From Paenibacillus endophyticus (GTDB lineage Bacteria; Bacillota; Bacilli; Paenibacillales; Paenibacillaceae), in assembly GCF_014192395.1 (NCBI RefSeq), contig NZ_JACHXW010000019.1:1-64000 (forward strand): a stretch of DNA of 64,000 bases, written 5' to 3'. This document shows positions 6,656 to 15,617 of the stretch, one piece after another (the first letter of the stretch is position 1; every line of letters starts with the position of its first letter). The position numbers and the translations under genes were made by a program. The notes under the pieces were generated by a model that was given only the letters and a program-made list of their open reading frames with translations, had not been told where the DNA came from and did no database searches.

Positions 6656-9600
6656 TTACCAATTCAGAATGAGTTTTGCTAGTACGACGAGATCCTGAAT
6701 ATCGATGATATTATCTTTGTTCAGATCAAAAGCTTTAACGATGCTCCAATCGGAATCAGCGGATGTTTTGCCATAGGCTTTGGCCATGAGCGCAAGATCG
6801 CCGACGCTGGTTGCGTTGTCGTTATTGTAATCGCCTTCGACCTTCTCGATGACAAGATCAAGGAAGGTTTGCAGTGCAGCATTCAAGTCGAGCGCTGCTT
6901 GCGCAATTTGAGCCTGAGTAGAAGAAGCAGCTGCGGAAACTGTTTTCGCCAGGTTGATCGCTGCTTGGAGATCGGCTTTGGAGCCTATCGGATATTGTCC
7001 GATGCGATTACCTTCAACAGCCGTGTCATGCTGATGCTGAGCATTTGCGATCAGCGCTGTCAATGCGCCTTTATCAACGCCAATTTCTACGCCGTGCGTC
7101 TCGCCTTGAAGCTCCGACTCCGCTCCAGTGCTGCTTGCAACATGGAGCTTAGAGATCGCAATATTCGATATGCCTGCTGGAGCCGTATCTTTTACCTTGA
7201 AGGTCAGCTTGATAAGCTCACCAGCTGCATGCAGCGCTTGCTCGCCTAAATGAACCCCTAGAATCCTGACTGCCCCAGGCGTGTCGATTTTGGAATCTAC
7301 GAGCGTTATTCTCGACTCATCAAGAGCAGTTGGGGAACCGACCAGCTCAAGCGAATTCGCATCATAGGTAATCGTAACATCCTGAGCAACTATGTCCGTC
7401 GGCGGTTCTGCCAATCCGTAGAATACAGAGAAGCTATCTCCAATTTCACTTGCACCGGGTCCGTTAATGAAACCTCCGCTTGTTCCATCATTGTCTACTC
7501 TCGGCGTCCAAAAATTCGGGATGGGTACATGTGCGAATGAAGTATCGGAAGCAAAATAAAAGCTTGGATAAGCTGGCTGATTATAGGTTGTATTCTGCCA
7601 AGCAATGCCGGTACGGTATTGCGCATCATGCATGAGCGTATACAGCTTGCGATTCGTAACCTCCGTGCTAATGAAGATTCGGATTGAGGAGCTGTCTGCG
7701 GTGCGTAAGAGCAATTCTTCTCTCCAATCCCCAAAAATATCAGCCACCAGGGACGGATTTCCTTTCGTACCATTATTGGTTCTCGTATCGGTCGCTGTCA
7801 GCAAGCGTCCGCGCTTCCAGTCATCGATACTGGGCGTGCTGTTGCCCGAGCCATTGACCAGTTGTGTCGTCATGTCCGCAGCCCATTTAATATTCATGTT
7901 CGTACCAGGAGCGGTTGTGCTGATTCTCGTACCGGAGGCGGTCCATAATCCGACAGCCCATGTTTCAAGTCCTTTATGGGCGGGGTCTACGTCGCCAACC
8001 ATGCCTCGGCCAGTATCTTTGCCTGTATATTCGCCGTAAATAACCTCGCCTGTTTCGGCGTCTCTCAGCGCATAGCCATAAGGTGCATAGGTAGCGCCTT
8101 CATGTACCATGAAAATTTCAAGCCCAGGTCGATCCGGATCAATATCGGTAACATGAAGCGCATCCCCATGGCCTAAGCCTGCGATAACGCCTGGATTGGC
8201 GCTGCCGGCAGGAAGCTCGGCGGAGGAGCTGTACAACAAGGTTCCGTCATGATCAATCGTGGATGAACCATAAACAATTTCTTGTTTGCCATCCCCGTCA
8301 ACGTCCGCGGTGCTTAAGGAATGCGCGCCTTGCGTATTCAATGAGCCTAACAGCGGATCAGTGCCAAGCTTGCCATGCGGACTATCGTTAAAGGGGTTCG
8401 ACATAGGTGCGAAGCCGCTGTCAACGAACCAATGCTCTTGCAAATGATCGCCGTCCCATTCGTAAGAGACGAGTGTCGTTCGCGTGTAATAGCCTCGCGC
8501 AAAGACGGCATAGGGCTTCGCCCCGTCCAAATAAGCGACACCAGCAAGAAAACGATCAACGCGATTTCCCGGCTCAATTCGTCCCATGGCGTAATCGCCC
8601 CATAACAGACCATCGTCAGTACGACCCGGCTTATAGTGGATGGTTTCCAGCTCTGTGCCGGTTTCACCCTCAAATACGGTTAAATATTCAGGCCCTTTGA
8701 GAATAAAGCCCTCAAATTCACGAAGCTTATTGTTGGCGCTCCTTCCAGGGGCATACACATCCATGAAATAGTTAGCCAACGCTTCGGCATCTAAGCGGGA
8801 GAGTGGGTAGTTGTACTGCTTTGCGATACCGAAGCTCTCTTCGAGCGTTGCAGGCCAGTTCCCGTTGATGACCTCTGCATGGTTATGCCAATCCATAAAC
8901 ATATCGACGACATGATTGAAATAGCCTTGGCGGCTTACGCGGTAATCATCGGAATGACTGTACCCTGCTGCAAGATCGTCATCCGGCATTGTAATATACT
9001 GCTCGGATAACCTGGCACCCTGTGCGTCGTATTTATTGATTTTTGTTCCTGGAGCGGTTTTGAACATGAGTTCTGCTTTACCGTCACCATCAAAGTCGTA
9101 AACCATAAATTCCGTATAGTGGGCACCTGCCCGAATGTTCACCCCGAGATCAATTCGGTAGAGCAGCTTGCCGTCGAAGCGATAAGCATCGATATAAACG
9201 TTACCCGTGTAGCCCTTCTGCGATACGTCCTTGGAGTTAGAGGGATCCCATTTCACAAAGTACTCGTACTGTCCATCGCCGTCAACATCGCCCACGCTCA
9301 TATCCGTGGCTGCATAGGTATAGGCTTCGCCGACAGGGGTTATTCCGTCTGCTGGTTTCTGCAACGGTAAATTGTAATAAGCATTGCTCCATGGTGCTAT
9401 GGCTTCGCTCTGTTCGGTTTCTTTGCCGTCAACTACAGCAGCAACATAATAGAGCGAAGCAGCCGTGCCAGCCGTATCGGAATAGTTTGTGCTATCCTCC
9501 ACAGTGGCTATTTGGACGCCATCGCGGTAAATATTGAAATTAGTGCCGGTCATCCCGGTAGCAGAATAACCGGTTACTTCATTGCCTAGCAGCCTCCAGC

Positions 9601-9799
9601 TTAAAAACACACCTTGCGATGTAGCGGCTGCGACTAAACCTCGATCCAAATATTCCAGCTGAACGCCGGAGCTGCTTTTGGCTGCAACGTGATTCGGTAA
9701 ATCAGAAGCGGAAGCATGCAGTGTCGTTCCAAGCAATAGGGCAAGACCTGTTGTCGCTGTCCAAACCTTTCTCAATGCTTTGGCCGAGTACCAACCCAT
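6656..9799 (-). CDS. Secreted PL11 rhamnogalacturonan lyase with cohesin-like and dockerin modules
   Basis: 1047 residues. A signal peptide runs to about residue 31. The PL11 catalytic propeller spans about residues 45-660, with family motifs such as YLDRGLVAA near the start and repeated D-x-D-x-D-G calcium loops (DVDGDGQYEY, DFDGDGKAEL, DVDGDGKQEI). PL11 enzymes (YesW/YesX) cleave the rhamnogalacturonan I backbone. A cohesin-like module follows at about 770-905, then a FIVAR-like helical module at about 908-975, and a type I dockerin at about 988-1047 with two calcium loops (DYNNDNATSVGD and DLNKDNIIDIQD). YesW/YesX end after the catalytic domain, so the tail is an accessory addition. A near-perfect cre box precedes the gene. 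Confidence 0.92.
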   Translation of the reverse strand: MGWYSAKALRKVWTATTGLALLLGTTLHASASDLPNHVAAKSSSGVQLEYLDRGLVAAATSQGVFLSWRLLGNEVTGYSATGMTGTNFNIYRDGVQIATVEDSTNYSDTAGTAASLYYVAAVVDGKETEQSEAIAPWSNAYYNLPLQKPADGITPVGEAYTYAATDMSVGDVDGDGQYEYFVKWDPSNSKDVSQKGYTGNVYIDAYRFDGKLLYRIDLGVNIRAGAHYTEFMVYDFDGDGKAELMFKTAPGTKINKYDAQGARLSEQYITMPDDDLAAGYSHSDDYRVSRQGYFNHVVDMFMDWHNHAEVINGNWPATLEESFGIAKQYNYPLSRLDAEALANYFMDVYAPGRSANNKLREFEGFILKGPEYLTVFEGETGTELETIHYKPGRTDDGLLWGDYAMGRIEPGNRVDRFLAGVAYLDGAKPYAVFARGYYTRTTLVSYEWDGDHLQEHWFVDSGFAPMSNPFNDSPHGKLGTDPLLGSLNTQGAHSLSTADVDGDGKQEIVYGSSTIDHDGTLLYSSSAELPAGSANPGVIAGLGHGDALHVTDIDPDRPGLEIFMVHEGATYAPYGYALRDAETGEVIYGEYTGKDTGRGMVGDVDPAHKGLETWAVGLWTASGTRISTTAPGTNMNIKWAADMTTQLVNGSGNSTPSIDDWKRGRLLTATDTRTNNGTKGNPSLVADIFGDWREELLLRTADSSSIRIFISTEVTNRKLYTLMHDAQYRTGIAWQNTTYNQPAYPSFYFASDTSFAHVPIPNFWTPRVDNDGTSGGFINGPGASEIGDSFSVFYGLAEPPTDIVAQDVTITYDANSLELVGSPTALDESRITLVDSKIDTPGAVRILGVHLGEQALHAAGELIKLTFKVKDTAPAGISNIAISKLHVASSTGAESELQGETHGVEIGVDKGALTALIANAQHQHDTAVEGNRIGQYPIGSKADLQAAINLAKTVSAAASSTQAQIAQAALDLNAALQTFLDLVIEKVEGDYNNDNATSVGDLALMAKAYGKTSADSDWSIVKAFDLNKDNIIDIQDLVVLAKLILNW

Positions 9800-9836
9800 G
9801 AAATGGTCACCATCCTTATCGAATTTGCCTTAAATT

Positions 9837-9850
9837 TGATTGCGCTTACA
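9837..9850 (-). promoter_or_regulatory. cre box for catabolite repression of the lyase gene
   Basis: Read on the minus strand this is TGTAAGCGCAATCA, which fits the Bacillus consensus TGWAANCGNTNWCA at 13 of 14 positions. It lies about 38 bases upstream of the lyase start codon, as expected for CcpA control of a plant-polysaccharide gene. Confidence 0.72.
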
Positions 9851-10039
9851 TTTGTGTTCTGATCCTCACCTCGCTTTTATTGCCGTTGTTCAAGCAGCTT
9901 TCTATGAAATTCATACTCAGTATAAAAGCAATGATTGCAAGAGAGTAGGTGAAAAACAGTGCTTTTACATTGAAAATCAGTAATTATGATACAAAACGTA
10001 TCTTTCTTCCGTCATTGTTTTCTCTTAAAGATGATTTCG

Positions 10040-10053
10040 CGTAAGCGCTTTAA
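10040..10053 (+). promoter_or_regulatory. Possible cre box before the YesM-type kinase gene
   Basis: CGTAAGCGCTTTAA matches the cre consensus at about 12 of 14 positions and lies about 50 bases before the sensor kinase start. The roughly 300-base intergenic region 9800-10101 holds this site and the minus-strand cre box. I see no gene there. Confidence 0.5.
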
Positions 10054-10101
10054 ATGGTAGAATTAGACACGGGTTGATACATGTTAGGGGGAAGGCGGCA
10101 C

Positions 10102-11853
10102 GTGGGGTTTGGCAAATCGATTAGAACACGTCTTATTATTGGATTTATGGCCGTTATGCTGCCGGTAGTCGCATACATGCTTATTAATAACAGCTATTCA
10201 CGTGATATCGTGCGGGAAAAGGTATCCGAAACGTATCGAAATACATTGGACATTTATGTCGGTCAGACCGATCATAATTTATCGCAGATCAATGATTATC
10301 TCTACAAAATGTCTGTTCTTGATTCTGACGTCGGCCTGCTTATGTCGTTTCCCATGGACAGCGATGGCTACACGCTTACGAAAATACGAATCGATGCCAA
10401 GCTGAATAGAGATGTCGGTGTCTACAATATCATTGACGCTGTTTTTTTATATCATCAGAACGATATCATTTTCGGGACGGACAGCGTCTATAACGATACC
10501 AAAAAAATTATCAAGTCGCATATGGATACGATGACCACGGTGAAAAATCTGGAGCAGAACGATCAGCACACTTGGGAGGTCAGAGCCGATGAGCGCATGC
10601 CAGGCAAGTTTTTTCTGATCAACTTCATTAAGGTGTCTGAAGGCTTATATGTGGGCGCCATGATAAAGGTCCAAGACATTAATACGCTGCTCTCGATTCA
10701 ATGGAGTGATGGCGACATCGGGCATAATGGCATTTATTTGCGTTCGGGGAATCAACTAGTGGAGTCCCTGACTGAAAATTCAGCGCCGCTGGAGCTTAGC
10801 TATAAAATATCGGATAAGCCATACGAGTCACTGACAGACCGCAAGACGGGAGCGAGCTATCTCGTGATGAACCGGGTGAGCGATATGGTCAACATTGCTT
10901 ATCGCGTTGTGATTCCGGAAGAGACGTTGCTGCAGAATCTGTTGTTTTTCAGAAACGCTACATTGTTTGCACCGATCGGCTTTTTGGCTATCCTGCTCAT
11001 CTATTTATTCTTTATGCGGAATATGCTTTTTAAACCGCTGCACGAGCTCATTCTGGGAATGAAGAAAATATCGCTGGGTATGCTGGATGTTCGGTTGAAA
11101 AAGAACAAGACACTCGAATTCGAGTTTCTAGGCAACACGTTCAACATCATGGCCGAACAGATTAAAACGTTGAAAATCGACGTCTACGAGGAGCAGCTGC
11201 GTGTGAAGCAGGGGGAGCTGAAGCAGCTGCAAGCGCAGATCAACCCGCATTTCTATATGAATAGCCTTAATATCATTTACAATTTAGCAGCGATCGGCGA
11301 TACGGATTCAGTCAAAATAATGTCGCTCCACTTAGCCGACTACTTCCGTTTTATTATGAAAGCAAACCGTGATACGATTACGCTGAAGGAAGAGCTGCTG
11401 CATATCGAAAACTACATGACCATTCAAAAGATCCGGTTTCCAGATAAGCTGCAATGCCATTTCGATGGGATGGAGGAGCTCCTTCATTATCCGATTGCGG
11501 CATTGACGCTCCAGCCGTTTGTGGAAAATTCCATTATTCACGGCTTTAAGAACAGGCGGCAGCAGTTCCACATACGAATATCAGCTGAGTTAAACGAGGG
11601 GCAGGGCTTTACGTTAACGATCAGTGATAACGGGGTAGGCTTTGATCCATCGGTGCTTGAGAAGCTGCGGAACAAGGAACCTCTGCAGGAAGGGGAATCC
11701 AGCAGCCTAGGCATCATGAACGTAATCCATCGGCTTCAGCTGCTCTATGGCGAGCGGACCTCCATTACGTTCTCGAATCAAACGGAGGGCAGCGGAGCCA
11801 TCATCAAGATCGTATTTCCTGAGTTTACGGAAGGGGTGAAAGCCGTTGTATAA
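10102..11853 (+). CDS. Two-component sensor histidine kinase, YesM family
   Basis: About 583 residues. A transmembrane segment lies near residues 8-28, followed by a large extracytoplasmic sensor domain, a second transmembrane segment near 290-310 (FAPIGFLAILLIYLFFM), a HAMP domain, a His_kinase domain (LQAQINPHFYMNSLNIIYNL, phospho-acceptor His) and HATPase_c (DNGVGFD). The ATG at 10081 is possible, but GGGGGAAGG lies ideally for GTG at 10102. The stop overlaps the regulator gene. Such kinases usually sense extracellular oligosaccharides and control adjacent sugar transporters, here probably pectin fragments. Confidence 0.9.
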   Translation: MGFGKSIRTRLIIGFMAVMLPVVAYMLINNSYSRDIVREKVSETYRNTLDIYVGQTDHNLSQINDYLYKMSVLDSDVGLLMSFPMDSDGYTLTKIRIDAKLNRDVGVYNIIDAVFLYHQNDIIFGTDSVYNDTKKIIKSHMDTMTTVKNLEQNDQHTWEVRADERMPGKFFLINFIKVSEGLYVGAMIKVQDINTLLSIQWSDGDIGHNGIYLRSGNQLVESLTENSAPLELSYKISDKPYESLTDRKTGASYLVMNRVSDMVNIAYRVVIPEETLLQNLLFFRNATLFAPIGFLAILLIYLFFMRNMLFKPLHELILGMKKISLGMLDVRLKKNKTLEFEFLGNTFNIMAEQIKTLKIDVYEEQLRVKQGELKQLQAQINPHFYMNSLNIIYNLAAIGDTDSVKIMSLHLADYFRFIMKANRDTITLKEELLHIENYMTIQKIRFPDKLQCHFDGMEELLHYPIAALTLQPFVENSIIHGFKNRRQQFHIRISAELNEGQGFTLTISDNGVGFDPSVLEKLRNKEPLQEGESSSLGIMNVIHRLQLLYGERTSITFSNQTEGSGAIIKIVFPEFTEGVKAVV

Positions 11854-13459
11854 CCTATTGGTCGTGGACGACGAGGAAATCGCGATTCGCGGCATTGTGG
11901 AAGGGATCGATTGGTCGACGCTCCCGATCGCGAATATCTATACAGCAATTGACGCTGAGGAAGCACAGGCTTTGCTGATAGAGCATACCATTCACATCAT
12001 GCTCTCAGACATCGACATGCCGAACCTAAGCGGTATTGATCTGCTGGAATGGGTGAACGAGCATTCTCCCTCGAGCGTAACGATATTTCTGACCGGGCAT
12101 GCGGATTTTAAGTATGCGCAGCAGGCTGTTCAATTGGATTGCTTCGATTATTTGCTAAAGCCGATTGATCATCAGGCGTTGAAGGCTTGCGTGAAGGAAG
12201 CGCTGAACAAAGTTATTGATTTGGAGCAGCTTGCCAAAATCAAAGACACGTACAGCTTGTTCTATGAGCAGTGGAGCAAGCAGCGTCCGATTCTAATCGA
12301 GCGCTTCTGGCATGACGTGCTGCACTACCGTTTATCCGCAGCGCCACAGCAGTTGGACGCTGCCTTGCAAACCTATGCCTTGCCGCTGAAGTCGGACAGT
12401 CTCCTGCGCATTGTACTGATTAGTATCGAGCAGTGGCGCGAGGAGTGGTCTGCTCGCGATGAGGAGATCATGACTTACGGCATCAAAAATGCAGCCGAGG
12501 AGCTTGTTCTTCATGGGGAGCACGGACATATTGTACAGGATGGCGGCGGTATTATTTATGTGCTATTTTATGAATCGTTAGAGCATGAATTGCAATCGGC
12601 TTCCATTATAGCTGAGCGGTGCAAAACATTCATTAACCAATGCAAGGACATGCTGCATTGTTCTCTTTCTTGTTATATCGGAGAACCCGCACAAACGAGA
12701 CAGCTTCGAGAAGCGGTGCAATCCCTGTTGACGATGGAGCGCAGCAATGTCAGCCATACATGTGCGATACTTCTTGAACAGGAACATGCGCATGAACAGG
12801 AGACAAACGTTCCGCACGCAGCGCCATTCTCTGATTGGTCGCTGCTGCTCGAATCAGGAAAACAGACGGAATTGGCGCAGCGTATTGATGAGTGGTTTGA
12901 TCAAATGCAGCAATTAAAGGTTGATTACACGTATATGGCCTCGTTCTATTACGGGTATATGAATATGCTCTTTCAGTGGCTTAACAAAAAATCGGTGCAG
13001 ATGACCGATGTATTCAAGCATAGAGAGTGGGAAGCGGGAGAGAACATCCTTAAATCGCTGCCGAGGATGAGAACGTGGACGCAGCAGCTGAGCCTGCAAA
13101 TAACGGAATATGCCAACCGGAACGGGAAGGATGTTTCCCAGGTTGTAGATAAGGTACAGCGTTATATGGAGGAGCACCTTGGCGAGGAGTTCAGCAGGGA
13201 GCAAGTGGCGGATGCCGTTTATTTGAATCCTGCCTACCTGTCTCGGTTATTTCGGAGAGAAACAGGTTATTCGTTGACGGATTACTTGGTACGGCTGCGA
13301 ATTGCGAAGGCGCGGATCGAGCTGGAGAAAACGAATAACCGCGTCAGCGACGTTGCTAGTAACGTGGGCTACGGAAACTTCTCGCATTTTTCAAAGCTTT
13401 TCAAAAAAACGACGGGGCTAACCCCGCAGGAATATCGCAAAAAATTTCAAAATGTATAA
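11846..13459 (+). CDS. AraC-type response regulator, YesN family
   Basis: 537 residues. The receiver domain (about 1-120) has acidic residues VDDEE, phospho-acceptor Asp in LSDIDMP and Lys in LLKPID. A long linker follows, then a C-terminal AraC-type double HTH (VVDKVQRYMEEHL to the end) with the motifs AYLSRLFRRETGYS and FSHFSKLFKKTTGLTPQEYR. TTG start at 11846 overlaps the kinase gene by 8 bases and has AAGGGGTGA in front. It is the partner of the YesM-type kinase and the likely activator of the transporter genes downstream. Confidence 0.92.
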   Translation: MYNLLVVDDEEIAIRGIVEGIDWSTLPIANIYTAIDAEEAQALLIEHTIHIMLSDIDMPNLSGIDLLEWVNEHSPSSVTIFLTGHADFKYAQQAVQLDCFDYLLKPIDHQALKACVKEALNKVIDLEQLAKIKDTYSLFYEQWSKQRPILIERFWHDVLHYRLSAAPQQLDAALQTYALPLKSDSLLRIVLISIEQWREEWSARDEEIMTYGIKNAAEELVLHGEHGHIVQDGGGIIYVLFYESLEHELQSASIIAERCKTFINQCKDMLHCSLSCYIGEPAQTRQLREAVQSLLTMERSNVSHTCAILLEQEHAHEQETNVPHAAPFSDWSLLLESGKQTELAQRIDEWFDQMQQLKVDYTYMASFYYGYMNMLFQWLNKKSVQMTDVFKHREWEAGENILKSLPRMRTWTQQLSLQITEYANRNGKDVSQVVDKVQRYMEEHLGEEFSREQVADAVYLNPAYLSRLFRRETGYSLTDYLVRLRIAKARIELEKTNNRVSDVASNVGYGNFSHFSKLFKKTTGLTPQEYRKKFQNV

Positions 13460-13491
13460 TTGAAAAGTCATTTGACCGTTAATGCGGTCAC

Positions 13492-13521
13492 GGCGCCGAC
13501 AGCTGTCGGCGTCTTTTTTTT
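13492..13521 (+). terminator. Terminator after the kinase/regulator pair
   Basis: A perfect CGCCGAC-AGCT-GTCGGCG hairpin is followed by TC and a run of T. It separates the regulatory pair from the transporter genes 58 bases on. Confidence 0.93.
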
Positions 13522-13578
13522 ATACAATAAAAACAAGGAAAAACAACACAGTGCTTTAGAAAGAGGAGGGGGAAGGCG

Positions 13579-14556
13579 ATGGCAAAACCTGCGACAGATA
13601 CGGTTACAGCTGCCTATATTCCAAAGAGCTCGGTCAAAAAAATGACTCAAATTCGTATTATCAAAAAATATTGGATCTTCTATTTCATGATGCTGCCTGC
13701 TGTCGTTCTGCTGATATTAAACAATTACATTCCGATGTTCGGAATTATGATTGCGTTCAAGAACATCAATTATGCGGACGGTATCTTGGGAAGCCCTTGG
13801 AGCGGTCTCCGAAATTTCGAATACCTGTTCAAAACGTCCGATGCATGGATCATTACACGAAACACCTTGTTGTACAATTCTGGTTTTATCATTCTTAACC
13901 TAATCTTTCCGATTTCATTTGCCATCATGCTCAATGAAATTCGAAGTCGCTTTCTTGCGAAGCTGCATCAGACGGTAATGTTTCTGCCGTATTTTCTATC
14001 AATGGTTGTCATCAGCTATTTGGTATTCGGATTCATGAGCGATGAGCACGGTTATCTGAACAGTTCACTCCTTCCTGCGCTAGGCATGGAGAGCATTCAG
14101 TGGTATTTCACCCAAGAAGTGTGGCCGTACGTGCTGCCGATAGTCAACACATGGAAGAGCATGGGTTACTTTACAGTCATTTATATGGCAGCGATCATCG
14201 GCATTGATGACGAATATTACGAAGCCGCCACGATTGACGGCGCAAGCAAGTGGAAACAAATGACGAGCATCACGGTTCCGCTTATTATGCCCGTAATCAC
14301 CATTATGACACTTCTGCAAATCGGGAAAATATTCAATGCGGATTTTGGACTTTTCTTCCAAGTGCCAAGGGAATCAGGCGTGTTGTTTCCGGTTACGAAT
14401 GTAATCGATACGTACGTATATCGAACGTTTCTAACGGTTGGCGACATTGGGCTGTCGTCTGCAGCCGGATTGCTGCAATCGGTTATCGGGTTTACGCTCG
14501 TGTTCTTGTCTAACTGGGTAGTAAGACGAATCAATAAAGAAAACGCGTTGTTCTAA
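13579..14556 (+). CDS. Carbohydrate ABC permease, LplB type
   Basis: 325 residues with six transmembrane segments and the EAA loop (YEAATIDGASKWKQM near residue 215). It belongs to the LplB/YteP-type permeases for complex saccharides. A strong GAGGAGGGGG site precedes the ATG. First gene of an importer operon with its LplC-type partner and two binding lipoproteins. No ATPase gene is present, so a shared MsmX-type ATPase is presumably used. Confidence 0.9.
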   Translation: MAKPATDTVTAAYIPKSSVKKMTQIRIIKKYWIFYFMMLPAVVLLILNNYIPMFGIMIAFKNINYADGILGSPWSGLRNFEYLFKTSDAWIITRNTLLYNSGFIILNLIFPISFAIMLNEIRSRFLAKLHQTVMFLPYFLSMVVISYLVFGFMSDEHGYLNSSLLPALGMESIQWYFTQEVWPYVLPIVNTWKSMGYFTVIYMAAIIGIDDEYYEAATIDGASKWKQMTSITVPLIMPVITIMTLLQIGKIFNADFGLFFQVPRESGVLFPVTNVIDTYVYRTFLTVGDIGLSSAAGLLQSVIGFTLVFLSNWVVRRINKENALF

Positions 14557-14593
14557 GTTGTTTTAATTATGAAAAATTTATGGAGGTGACCCT

Positions 14594-15532
14594 ATGGAAG
14601 CAACAGAGGTCATAGCATCCGGAGCCGGATCTAATCCCAAAAATCATTTGTCCACGCCAGCTTCTTTAGGCATCAATGTGTTCTTCATTATTTATTCATT
14701 GCTTTGTGTCATTCCGCTCGTATTGATCGTGATGGTATCGGTCACCGACGAATCGGCTGTAATAAGCAATGGTTATCAATTCATCCCAGCCAAATTCGAT
14801 TTAGGCGCTTATCAATTTTTATTTAAAGATGCTACCCAAATTCTCCGTTCGTATAGCATTTCCATATTCGTAACGATAGTTGGTACGACGTTAAGTCTCG
14901 TTATTATGGCGCTGTATGCTTATCCGATATCAAGAAACGATTTCCCGCATGCCAAGTTTTTTACTTTCTTTGTTTTCTTCACGATGCTGTTCTCGGGCGG
15001 GCTTGTTCCTTGGTACTTGGTTTATGCACAGACGCTTGAACTGAAGGATACGCTTCTGGCGCTTATTATGCCGCTTTTGGTTGCTGCGTTTTTCGTTCTC
15101 ATTATCCGTACCTTCTTCCAGACTACGATTCCGGCAGCAATACTGGAGTCGGCCAACATAGACGGAGCGGGAGAGCTTACCATATTCCTCAAAATTGTAC
15201 TGCCATTATCGCTTCCAGTGTTAGCGACCGTAGCTCTGTTCCAGACGCTTACGTACTGGAATGATTGGTTTCTAAGCCTCGTGTTTATTACGAAGGATGG
15301 CAATATCACCGTGCAATACCTGATGTACAAGACGATGCTGAACATTCAATTTCTCGCCAATAACAGCACGGCAGCAGCAGCGATTACGGCAGCAGGCGGC
15401 ACGTTCAAATTTCCGAGCGAGACGGTTCGGATGGCGATGGTTGTCGTCGGGATCGGGCCGATCATATTCGCCTATCCATTCTTTCAGAAATATTTCGTAA
15501 AAGGGCTTACGGTAGGTGCCGTTAAAGGCTAG
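14594..15532 (+). CDS. Carbohydrate ABC permease, LplC/YtcP type
   Basis: 312 residues with six transmembrane segments and an EAA loop (LESANIDGAGELTIF near residue 188). The C-terminus ends in KYFVKGLTVGAVKG, the signature tail of LplC/YtcP permeases. ATG preceded by GGAGGTGA. It lies 37 bases after the LplB-type gene and forms the heterodimeric pore with it. Confidence 0.9.
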   Translation: MEATEVIASGAGSNPKNHLSTPASLGINVFFIIYSLLCVIPLVLIVMVSVTDESAVISNGYQFIPAKFDLGAYQFLFKDATQILRSYSISIFVTIVGTTLSLVIMALYAYPISRNDFPHAKFFTFFVFFTMLFSGGLVPWYLVYAQTLELKDTLLALIMPLLVAAFFVLIIRTFFQTTIPAAILESANIDGAGELTIFLKIVLPLSLPVLATVALFQTLTYWNDWFLSLVFITKDGNITVQYLMYKTMLNIQFLANNSTAAAAITAAGGTFKFPSETVRMAMVVVGIGPIIFAYPFFQKYFVKGLTVGAVKG

Positions 15533-15617
15533 CTCACATGCAACGCTTGCGCTCGGCTGTAACCGGAACATCCGGTTTAGCATACAAAACCAAATTTTTG
15601 AGGGAGGTCCACCCGCT

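Noticed and set aside
7605-8039. A 144-codon plus-strand frame within the lyase gene
   Set aside because: It is a shadow of the PL11 coding frame, with no ribosome site and no recognisable protein features.
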